From the NCBI GenBank assembly GCA_038216155.1, contig JBBQQH010000026.1, positions 1 through 44,403 of the forward strand: a stretch of DNA of 44,403 bases, read 5' to 3'. The DNA comes from SZAS-103 sp038216155 (GTDB taxonomy: Bacteria; Pseudomonadota; Gammaproteobacteria; Xanthomonadales; Xanthomonadaceae). Positions within the stretch are counted from its first letter, which is position 1, and the number at the start of each line of letters is the position of its first letter. Below are positions 1 through 6,943 of this stretch, piece by piece. The notes under the pieces were generated by a model. It saw only the letters and a list, made by a program, of their open reading frames with translations. It did no database searches and had not been told where the DNA came from. The translations under genes were made by a program, and so were the position numbers.

Positions 1-2201
1 TGTGTAATTTTTATCGCGTTACCAACGCCGTCGTAGTCGGTCTGTGTCGTTGCATCGTTGGGTGAGGACGAACAATTGGCGTTCACACACACGGTACGCA
101 GGTGCAGCCAGCCGCGTGGGTGGTAGCCCATGCTGGTCGCAATCCCATTGGCGTCCTTCGTTTGTGTCGCGCGGCCGTTGCCATCGTAACTCACAAATTG
201 CGCCACGTGGCCAAGCGCATCGATGACCTGGGCGAGGTCTCCGGCCAGATACGCGGCGCCGTTAGCGAGGTAATACTGATAGGTTGTCCAATCGTTCACG
301 TCGGTTGCGGGACGCGGGTTGTCCACACGCCGGATCAGTCCGACCAGGGGACAACCCTTCGCGAGATTTTCGCCGCTGCTGCCGATTGGATCGGGCACCG
401 TTAAATTGATCGCATCGCAGTACGTGTACACCCAGCGCCGAATTCCTGCCGGTGGCGAGCCCGCAGCCGAACACACATAACTGCTCGCACCGCTTTGAGT
501 CAGATCGTAATCGCAGCGGGCCAGAGGTTGGCCACGGGTGTTATAGACCCAGTTTGTGCGTGTTTCGAGCGTGTTGCTGTGATTGGACACTGTGCGCTGG
601 TCGGGCACGCGAAAATTTGCATTCCATGCTGTGTTGGTGATGCGTTCTTCTGCCTGACCAACTGCTTCGTCGCGCTGCGTCTCCAGTCCGCGCGGGTGGC
701 CATTGCTGTCCGTTGCGGTGTACGTGGACGTTGTCTGATACCCACGAAAATCTGTGCCTGTACTTGGATAGCCGTTGCTGTCATAGCCCCGTGTGGCGAA
801 CAGGGTTCCGCAGTAGTCGCATGCCGTGTCGAGAATGGTGTTGCGGGCGACGAGATACTGCACCGGTGTCTGGAACGTAAACTTGCGTGCTTGGCCGAGT
901 CCATCCGTTATCGTTGTTGTACCATCGGCATTGAACAGGAGTGACGTGCGATCGATGGTGCCACCGGTATACGGACCGTGCACGCTCAGGGTGGCGCGGC
1001 CACTGCTGTCGTAACCCCAACTGGCGAAACGCTGTGTGTTTTCATCTTGGATGCCGGTCAGGGCGTGGGGAAGACTTGCACCGCCTGTCTGTCCCGTTTC
1101 GTTGTAAAAGTAGGTTCGAACTTTCGTACCGCTGATGTCGGGATACGTCGTTGTCTGTAAATTTCCGCCGGTGTCGTAGCCGTACTGAATTACGGCGCCG
1201 TTGCCGTCGGTCACGCTCGTAAGTTGGCCGGTTGTGCTGTTGTAACCGAAGGTCAGCGTGCGGCCTTGTGGGTCGGTAACTTTCTGCACTGTGTCGCGTG
1301 GCAAGTTACCGGCGTCGGTATAGCTCAGCGTCTGGACAAATCCATCGCGACTCGTAATCGACGTGAGCCGACCCTCAGCATCGTAAGCTTCTAAGCTGTC
1401 GTCGTTCGTAGTGTAGGTCCAGCTTACCGGTGTGCCAGAGCCATCGGCTTGCAACTGCAGCCGCTCGGAAATATCCGGATCGCTCTGCCATATACCGCCT
1501 ACGAGCACGAATTTCTGCAAGCGCCCATCCGGCCGGTCTATGACGGCATGATCGACGGCGCCGCCGGTAGTGGTAATTCCGATAATTTGACGCAAATAGG
1601 AATGCACCCAGCCCACGCCAATAGGCGCGGGGTTGTTATCTCGCGTCCTGTTGCTGTTGTAGGTACGCCCGAAGTAAAGCGGAAAAGGTCCTGTACCTAA
1701 AAAATCCGTTTCCACCTGGTGCTTGTTGCCCGAAGCAGTTTGAATCGGATTGCTACCGTTCTTGCAGCCGTTGGGCACGCAACACAGTCCATTGCATTTA
1801 GGCGGCCCACATTGGCCGGTGTCCGGATCGCTGTAGCCGGCGAGACTGCACGCATCGGCGCCGCCATTCGGGCCATATACCAAGGTATCGACAACTGCGC
1901 GGGTGACCCAAATGTTCGTGTAGGTCCTCTCGATATCTCCGCGACACACCCGTTCCCCGAGCCCCTCATCAGGCCCGATAAACATCACCGAAATACGAAA
2001 GCGCACGTTCGGGTTGGTTTCTGCCTGACGATACGCGCTAATCTGCGGTTTAAAGACTCCGAGGTAGCACGCTTCTTCCGGCGTGCGATAGTGGGGGCGG
2101 GTCGGATCGAGTTGATTGTCGAGCCAATAGATATCGGCGTGGGCGGCGGCCGCGAAGCCCCACAGCAGTAACAGAGTGACGATTTTCGCTATGCAACGCA
2201 T
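1..2201 (-). CDS. RHS/YD-repeat secreted protein, N-terminal part (runs off left edge)
   Basis: I translated this frame by hand: it is open for 733 codons from an ATG at 2201 and leaves the window without a stop. A GAGG ribosome site lies 6 bases upstream. Residues 1-22 form a Sec signal peptide (core VTLLLLWGFAAAA, cut after AHA). Residues 131-146 hold five cysteines (CGPPKCNGLCC...C). From about residue 150 comes the DUF6531-type motif that opens RHS proteins (SGNKHQVETDFLGTGPFPLY, then YNSNRT). YD-type repeats follow: YDAEGRLTSIT, YNSTTGQLTSVTDGNG, YDTGGNLQTTT, YDSSGRA, YDSNGYP. RHS repeats build a beta-shell that encloses a variable, often toxic, C-terminal domain; that end lies outside the window, so the effector is unknown. 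Being Sec-exported, it resembles wall-associated or surface RHS proteins more than the signal-less type VI forms. It is divergent from an XRE repressor. Confidence 0.85.
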   Translation of the reverse strand, partial: MRCIAKIVTLLLLWGFAAAAHADIYWLDNQLDPTRPHYRTPEEACYLGVFKPQISAYRQAETNPNVRFRISVMFIGPDEGLGERVCRGDIERTYTNIWVTRAVVDTLVYGPNGGADACSLAGYSDPDTGQCGPPKCNGLCCVPNGCKNGSNPIQTASGNKHQVETDFLGTGPFPLYFGRTYNSNRTRDNNPAPIGVGWVHSYLRQIIGITTTGGAVDHAVIDRPDGRLQKFVLVGGIWQSDPDISERLQLQADGSGTPVSWTYTTNDDSLEAYDAEGRLTSITSRDGFVQTLSYTDAGNLPRDTVQKVTDPQGRTLTFGYNSTTGQLTSVTDGNGAVIQYGYDTGGNLQTTTYPDISGTKVRTYFYNETGQTGGASLPHALTGIQDENTQRFASWGYDSSGRATLSVHGPYTGGTIDRTSLLFNADGTTTITDGLGQARKFTFQTPVQYLVARNTILDTACDYCGTLFATRGYDSNGYPSTGTDFRGYQTTSTYTATDSNGHPRGLETQRDEAVGQAEERITNTAWNANFRVPDQRTVSNHSNTLETRTNWVYNTRGQPLARCDYDLTQSGASSYVCSAAGSPPAGIRRWVYTYCDAINLTVPDPIGSSGENLAKGCPLVGLIRRVDNPRPATDVNDWTTYQYYLANGAAYLAGDLAQVIDALGHVAQFVSYDGNGRATQTKDANGIATSMGYHPRGWLHLRTVCVNANCSSSPNDATTQTDYDGVGNAIKIT

Positions 2202-2275
2202 CTCGCACCTCTCGATTTCACCGGCGACGTTCTCGCCTAGACCTCTTACCAGGATTTTTCGCAGATTGTCACTGT

Positions 2276-2307
2276 GAAAATTTACAGGCGCAAGGGAAAA
2301 TTTTACA
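2276..2307. promoter_or_regulatory. Direct repeat GAAAATTT(T)ACA, two copies 20 bp apart
   Basis: GAAAATTTACA at 2276-2286 and GAAAATTTTACA at 2296-2307 start exactly 20 bp (two helical turns) apart, in the A+T-rich gap between the divergent RHS and XRE genes. This fits a pair of regulator sites or upstream promoter elements. The repeats are read directly; the role is inferred. Confidence 0.4.
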
Positions 2308-2319
2308 ACACAAATATTT

Positions 2320-2333
2320 CTACTTGTAAGTAG
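2320..2333. promoter_or_regulatory. Palindromic operator candidate CTACTT-GT-AAGTAG
   Basis: This is a perfect 6-bp inverted repeat with a 2-bp centre, 53 bp upstream of the XRE start codon and 119 bp from the RHS start. XRE/Cro-type dimers commonly bind such sites and repress their own promoter. It could control one or both of the divergent genes. Confidence 0.45.
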
Positions 2334-2385
2334 CCTATTGATCAGTAGTAGTTAAGCGCGGTGCCGCTTCATAGGGTGCGGGGCC

Positions 2386-2688
2386 ATGACCCCAGATACC
2401 CTCAAGCAACGCCTTGCCTTTGTCATCCGACGTCACCGCGAACGCCGCAAGTTCAGTCAGGAAGCATTTGCAGACGAACTCGGCCTGCATCGCGCCTATT
2501 ACGGCCGTGTGGAAAACGGCCAGAACCTCACTCTGCAAACGCTCGAACACGTCGCCCGGGGATTGAAACTGACCGCCTCCCGCTTGCTTCAAGAAGCCGA
2601 GCGTCTGAATCTGGACAAAGCGCTTAAGAGTTCCACGAAGCCACTCCGTCGCGGTCGTCCCCTGGGCCGGAAAAGCCGTTGGCAATAG
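2386..2688 (+). CDS. XRE/Cro-CI family HTH transcriptional regulator
   Basis: This is a 100-residue cytoplasmic DNA-binding protein. Residues 6-62 form a complete HTH_3 domain: LKQRLAFVIRRHRERRKFSQ, then EAFADELGLHRAYYGRVENG and LTLQTLEHVARGLKLTASRLL. A basic tail follows (RRGRPLGRKSRWQ). The length is normal for a stand-alone Cro-like repressor without effector domain. The ATG at 2386 follows a GTGCGGGG sequence that can serve as ribosome site. No partner toxin gene follows, so it is not an obvious toxin-antitoxin antitoxin. The palindrome at 2320 and the divergent RHS gene suggest local regulation. The family call is secure; the target is inference. Confidence 0.85.
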   Translation: MTPDTLKQRLAFVIRRHRERRKFSQEAFADELGLHRAYYGRVENGQNLTLQTLEHVARGLKLTASRLLQEAERLNLDKALKSSTKPLRRGRPLGRKSRWQ

Positions 2689-3795
2689 AATCTATGCCGA
2701 AGCGGTCCGCAGCAGAAGCGGGGCCATCGGCGCAAAGTGGCCCACGCATTGCTTCTGATCTCCTGAAACGCCGCTTCCGCGGCCCGACGCAGAGCAAAAT
2801 TTCAGGGGTCGGAATCGACGTAGTCGATTGCTTCAAGTACGCTCTTCGCCGTGAAACAAGTCTTGAAGCCCCGACTTCCAACGCTCATTGCAGATCGACA
2901 GCACCCTCTGAGCCGTACCACTTCCGGCACATCGCTTCCGCCACCACGGCGGTCGCGATTCAACTTTTGCGTGCGGCAAGTCGGGACTGAGCCGACTCCA
3001 GTGCAGCGGCCCGTGGGCAGAGCCGAACGGCCGTTGGTACGGCGCAACTATACGCGCCCTGGCGGGCTAGAATAGCTCGCCGAAAAGCTGCGCAGTTCGC
3101 ACTGCCCGCACCGGAGCTCGCGGGCGAAATAGGCGGCTCATTGCTGCACCGATTCCAATAGACCGCAGACGAAATCGCGATGGTGCAGCAAGTCTATCGC
3201 GCCTCGGCATGGCATACCGATCGACGGGCATTCATCCGAAAACACCGCTGCTTATGTGCTGCGGACCGACGCGCAGCGCATCAAGAAACTAGCGATGGAA
3301 CGTTCGCCCGAAGTGGACGTGTCGCGAGTATTCTGTGCTCTGCAAGCACCCCGAATAGACTGCTCGCGAGCTGTCAAAGTTGCTTGCCGGCCGCTCCCGA
3401 AAGGCCGTCCTCCATGCACCATCAAGGCTGCCCACAGCCTCGCTGTTAGGGGGTATTTGCCCGCATCCGTCGATCCGCTTTCGAGTCTGCATCAAGGCAA
3501 GGTTTGCCGCTCTGCGACTGCCAAGTTGCTCTCATCCTGAGTGCGGCTGGCGCGACAAGTTCGGAGTTGGAAATCGCCCCGCAGAGCAGATAATTCACGC
3601 CCGAATCCGGCACAAAATTCGGCCACAAATAGCGCGTCGAATCGCATGCGAAAATAACTATTAGGATCAGGTGGTTATAAAACGTGTTGTGCATAGAATG
3701 GCATGGCAGCTAGCTTTCCTGCGATGCGACTACACGCCCCAAAAACGATGTAGTCACGCAAAGCCTTGTGGGATGCGGCTTCCAGGCATGCCAAC

Positions 3796-4106
3796 AACAC
3801 ACCCTTTTATCTTGCTCCCCGGATTTTTCTTCCGCTTTCGATCATCTTGACCCAATCGAGCGGTTCTCTGCGCACCTTGAGCAGAAAGAAGCGCCGGCCT
3901 GGGGAACGGGAGCCGGCGCGCGCGTTTTGTCGTTGCCTGAGTGGCCTCCGTGGCCGTGTCTTCAGCTTCGACTCGCGGCGCTCACGCGCGGCGGTTCTGA
4001 ACGTTTCGCAGATCTGTGGCTGCGGGCGGATTATGGCATCAGTGGATGGGGGCGCCACAGCCGGAGAACCCCTAGGAGCAAAGACTGCAAGATAAAAGGG
4101 TGGGTT
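3796..4106. repeat. 311-bp element bounded by 20-bp terminal inverted repeats
   Basis: The left end 3796-3815 reads AACACACCCTTTTATCTTGC. The right end 4087-4106, reverse-complemented, reads AACCCACCCTTTTATCTTGC, so 19 of 20 positions match, 16 of them contiguous. I found no clear target duplication in the flanks. No transposase fits in the interior, so a MITE-like non-autonomous element or relic is the simplest reading. The interior carries a terminator-like hairpin at 3891-3919. Confidence 0.55.
3891..3927 (+). terminator. Terminator-like hairpin inside the inverted-repeat element
   Basis: An 8-bp perfect stem, GCGCCGGC (3891-3898) with GCCGGCGC (3912-3919), has a 13-base loop, an A-rich lead-in (AGAAAGAA) and a TTTT run at 3924-3927. 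The shape suits a rho-independent terminator reading rightward, but no gene now ends there. Confidence 0.4.
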
Positions 4107-4143
4107 CCGCGTTGCATCGAAACTGAGGCGGCGCAAGGCATTT

Positions 4144-4175
4144 CGCGGAACCGCCAATGCGGCGGCGGTTCCGCG
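4144..4175. repeat. 12-bp stem palindrome, REP-like
   Basis: CGCGGAACCGCC (4144-4155) pairs perfectly with GGCGGTTCCGCG (4164-4175) around an 8-base loop. The GGTTCCGCG/CGCGGAACC core occurs again at 4104-4111 and near 4211-4219, so it looks like a small dispersed palindrome family. Confidence 0.5.
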
Positions 4176-4270
4176 CCACGCGCAAAACGGCGGACCTGTG
4201 CGGTTTACAGCGGAACCGCGATCGCAAGCTGTTGATTTCACTAGATCGACTTTCGGCCGCTTCGCGCACC

Positions 4271-4450
4271 GCGAGAAGCGTTCTCAGAGCGGCGCAGCGG
4301 CGAATCTCGACAGGCATCATGCCGCGACGGTGAAGCACGCCAAGACCGCTTGTCGTCGCACCGGCGAACTGGCGTCTTCGGGTTGCCCCGAGAGTCGTTC
4401 TCGGAGCTGCGCGAGATTGATCCTCGCGTGTGTGCGAGATCGGTTCTCGC
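4271..4450. repeat. Cluster of four imperfect GCGAGA...TCTCGC palindromes
   Basis: Related hairpins occur at 4273-4285 (GAGAA-GCG-TTCTC), 4388-4404 (CCGAGA...TCTCGG), 4410-4428 (CGCGAG...CTCGCG) and 4434-4450 (GCGAGA-TCGGT-TCTCGC). All sit downstream of the minus-strand ORF that ends at 4462. They could be REP-type repeats or a multi-hairpin transcription end. Confidence 0.45.
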
Positions 4451-4461
4451 GCTGCCGCCAA

Positions 4462-4866
4462 TCAAAGCGGCAGTGCTTGCGGGAACAGTGTTTTGAAGCT
4501 TGCGAGTTCTTCGTCGAGCCAGGGCATATAGACGATATCCGTGGCGTAACCGGACTGGTCGATCGTCGTTACGTGATCGATTTTCGTCCAGGCGGCAAGC
4601 ACCGGGCCGCGATGGCGCAACGGTATCAGCTTGGTGGCGAGGTGAATCGTGATCGACCCGAGCGATAGCGCATTGTCGCGCAGCAGGATGGCGACGGCCT
4701 TATTACCGATCACAGCGTCGATGACACCGCGCAGATTGCCCTTCGCTGGCACGGCGATCGTGATATTGGGATGCTGACCGGCAGTCGCCAATTCACCGCA
4801 CTTCTGAAAGGCGAGCTTGAGCGCTTCTGGATCGGGGCCGGCTTTCGAAGCGTAGAAGGATGTCAC
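4462..4866 (-). CDS. Hypothetical protein, family not recognised
   Basis: The frame gives 134 residues with protein-like composition and no low-complexity bias, for example QHPNITIAVPAKGNLRG, IGNKAVAILLRDNALSLGS and GYATDIVYMPWLDEELASF. I do not recognise a family, signal peptide or membrane segment. The only start is a GTG at 4866; the frame upstream reaches a TGA within seven codons and no good ribosome site is visible. It could therefore be a whole small gene with a weak start or a fragment of a longer one. A 7-bp hairpin (4452-4458 with 4467-4473) overlaps the stop codon. It lies in the gene-poor stretch beside tRNA-Ser, next to another remnant on the same strand. Confidence 0.5.
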   Translation of the reverse strand: MTSFYASKAGPDPEALKLAFQKCGELATAGQHPNITIAVPAKGNLRGVIDAVIGNKAVAILLRDNALSLGSITIHLATKLIPLRHRGPVLAAWTKIDHVTTIDQSGYATDIVYMPWLDEELASFKTLFPQALPL

Positions 4867-5007
4867 GCGGTTCTCAGAAGGGCATCAGGTTCGCTTAGGC
4901 TCGATGCTTTCACGAGATTCGGCCAATCCGTCAGCACCCGATGAGGTGCTGCCATCGGAACGTCACTGTCGCGGGCTACTCGTAGGTGGTATCGGGGACC
5001 AGGGAGC

Positions 5008-5250
5008 TTACTTCGACACGTCGCTCAGCTCAGGTTCTCGGCCCGGCCTCACGAAGAGATTCACTTGCAAGTTTGCCGGGCCCGGATCAGCCGCGGGATC
5101 AACAACGTCATTCTTGTCCACAACGAACCAGGCGTTATAGATCATCTGCATCACGCTGAGTTCGTAGCGCTGCTTGGCCACCCGTTCAAGAATCTCCGAA
5201 ACGAAAATCTCGGCAGCGGCCTCCCACGACTTGCACTGCGCAAGTAGCGG
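5008..5250 (-). pseudogene. Remnant of an unrecognised gene, start missing
   Basis: On the minus strand the frame from 5250 to a TAA at 5008 encodes a natural-looking protein tail: KSWEAAAEIFVSEILERV, KQRYELSVMQMIYNAWFVV, then a PGPANLQVNLFVRPGREPEL end. It has no start codon until GTG/ATG codons well inside and is preceded by an in-frame TAA (5251-5253). Just upstream a second frame continues the look (REFFVRSGVLFDQHNVNATA...PRNRYLR) and then degenerates, which suggests a frameshift near 5230-5250. I do not know the family. The judgement rests on composition only. Confidence 0.4.
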
Positions 5251-5457
5251 TTACGAGGATAGCTGTGCCTGGCCGTAGCGTTGACATTGTGCTGGTCGAA
5301 CAACACGCCACTGCGAACAAAAAATTCTCGATCAATCGACATGACCAATCATCCGACGTGCCACACTCAAAGGATCGATATATTGATAGTTTATTTGATA
5401 GTTGCAAAAACTACATATACGCAAGTTATTGAATTAAAAAGCGAGAATTGCTATATA

Positions 5458-5548
5458 TGGCGGAGAGGGTGGGATTCGAACCCACGTTACGGCATAACCG
5501 TAAACCGGATTTCGAATCCGGCGCATTCGACCACTCTGCCACCTCTCC
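5458..5548 (-). tRNA. serU: tRNA-Ser (anticodon CGA)
   Basis: The reverse complement gives acceptor GGAGAGG (5548-5542) paired with CCTCTCC (5468-5462), discriminator G and an encoded CCA at 5460-5458. The anticodon stem is CCGGA/TCCGG with loop TTCGAAA, so the anticodon is CGA and it reads UCG. The T arm is GTGGGTTCGAATCCCAC. The long variable arm (TTTACGGTTATGCCGTAA region) is typical of serine tRNAs. The symbol follows E. coli usage for the CGA isoacceptor. Its 3' end faces the gene-poor stretch, the common orientation for tRNA-targeted integration. Confidence 0.95.
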
Positions 5549-5723
5549 GTTCTGTTCCATGAACGCGTCAACCACCGTGACACCCGCGGGTGCGCACTTT
5601 GCGTGGAAGGGCGCGAATGATACGGGCAGGGCGCGGAAGAAACAACCACAGTCGGTTCGACAAATCGGCAGGACAGCCAATTTGTGCAGGAAAACTACCT
5701 GCAGGGCTGGCGTGCACCCAGAT

Positions 5724-6854
5724 TCAGTTCGCGCCCACGCCCAACATATCGCGGCGCATCCAGCGCGCGCGCCTTGCGCGGCTGGTCACTGCGGCAACCA
5801 GGTGACGGGGTCGAATCGGTTTCAGCAAAAAGTCGTCGCCGCCGATATGCAATGCGTCGAAGCGTTTTTCGGTATCCGAATCGCCCGACAGCAGAACCAC
5901 CGGAGTAAAAGCCGTCCGCGGATGCGCGCGGAATAGCGCGAGAAGCTCAAATCCGGACAACTGCGGCATATACAGGTCGACGAGGATGACATCCGGGCTG
6001 AAATCATGCAGTGCAAGCAGCGCTTCTTCAGGCGTCGCCACGGCGCGCGCCTGCAGGTTGTTGTGGCGCAATACCGAAGCGCAGAAAATGCGCATCGATT
6101 TGTCGTCGTCCACGATCAGGACACGATGAGGTTCCGTGCGATCGGCGATCAGACCCGCCAGTCGCGGCGCGATACGACCCAGATCCTCGGGCACGATAAA
6201 CACCACTTCCGCAGCGCAGCGCATCGCCGCCAGTCGTACTTCAAGCAAGTCGTGTGCGCTTATCACCGCCAGCGGCACCCGTGCGGAACCGCTGCCGCCG
6301 TCGCTGGTGTGATGCTCGGCGAGCCACTCCGTCAGCGCATCCTCGCCGAGAACTATCGCCAGCGCCGCGTCCGTGGCGAGCGCTGCTTCCACGTCAGCAA
6401 CTGCCGTGTACGCATATACCTGGTATCCCAGCGGGGCCACACTCTTTTCCAGGATCGCCAGGTGCTCGGCGTTGCGACCGAGGAAGACAATCGCCGGATG
6501 AGACGGCAAGCTGGCGCGCGGTGGCGGCGCCAGCGCTGCCACCTCGACTCGTCCTACGTAGCGCTCCAACGCTTCTTCGATCGCTTCGACCAGTACTTCC
6601 ACTTGCTGCAGTTGCTCGCGCTGGGGCGTGGGGCCTTCGTCTGCGAATGAACTGACGTAGACGCTGAAACCGAGCAGCGCTTCCGACAGATCGTTGAACC
6701 CGGTCGCCTGTGTCCGCTCAGCCAGCCTGTCGGCTTCCTCGCACAAGTACTGACATTCGTCCGCTCTCCATGCATCGCGAACAAGTTGCCGGCACTGGTT
6801 CGCGATGGCACGTAGCCGCAACCTCAATTCCGGATCGATATGAGCAGATCCCAT
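5724..6854 (-). CDS. Response regulator: degenerate HPt + receiver-like + receiver
   Basis: A 376-residue cytoplasmic signalling protein if started at the ATG at 6854, which has GGAG 10 bases upstream; the frame allows 25 more residues. Residues about 5-95 are helical and resemble an HPt domain (EADRLAERTQATGFNDLSEA), but the phospho-accepting His is Asp (residue 42). Residues about 117-237 look like a receiver fold without the acidic pocket. Residues 245-360 are a complete receiver: DDD (249-251), phospho-acceptor D293 (VILVDLYMP) and K345 (FLLKPI). There is no output domain, so it probably works by protein contact in a phosphorelay. It lies 89 bp downstream of the large c-di-GMP gene on the same strand and may act with it. 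Confidence 0.8.
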   Translation of the reverse strand: MGSAHIDPELRLRLRAIANQCRQLVRDAWRADECQYLCEEADRLAERTQATGFNDLSEALLGFSVYVSSFADEGPTPQREQLQQVEVLVEAIEEALERYVGRVEVAALAPPPRASLPSHPAIVFLGRNAEHLAILEKSVAPLGYQVYAYTAVADVEAALATDAALAIVLGEDALTEWLAEHHTSDGGSGSARVPLAVISAHDLLEVRLAAMRCAAEVVFIVPEDLGRIAPRLAGLIADRTEPHRVLIVDDDKSMRIFCASVLRHNNLQARAVATPEEALLALHDFSPDVILVDLYMPQLSGFELLALFRAHPRTAFTPVVLLSGDSDTEKRFDALHIGGDDFLLKPIRPRHLVAAVTSRARRARWMRRDMLGVGAN

Positions 6855-6943
6855 GGCGAACGAACTCCAAATCTTGATCCAGAATAAATGGAACGCAGGC
6901 GTGGCGGCAGACAGCGTCGGCGAACGCATTCGTCGGCGCCTGC

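Larger units (their letters stand above)
2689..4461. other. Gene-poor stretch, no supported gene
   Basis: The open frames here have no recognisable domain, no consistent ribosome site, and overlap one another in several frames. I see no convincing intact gene. The stretch contains the inverted-repeat element at 3796-4106, a terminator-like hairpin and several palindromes listed separately. Low coding density next to a tRNA gene suggests decayed foreign DNA. Confidence 0.6.

Noticed and set aside
2802..3047. Minus-strand frame in the gene-poor stretch as a possible small protein
   Set aside because: Arg/Gly/Cys-rich composition, no ribosome site and overlapping equal-length frames on both strands.
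5458..5483. tRNA-Ser 3' end as an attachment core with a second copy
   Set aside because: I found no second copy of GGGATTCGAACCC-type sequence in the window, so an att pair cannot be supported.
6855..6929. Twenty-five extra N-terminal residues for the HPt-like/receiver protein
   Set aside because: The upstream start lacks a ribosome site, while the ATG at 6854 has GGAG and begins the helical domain.
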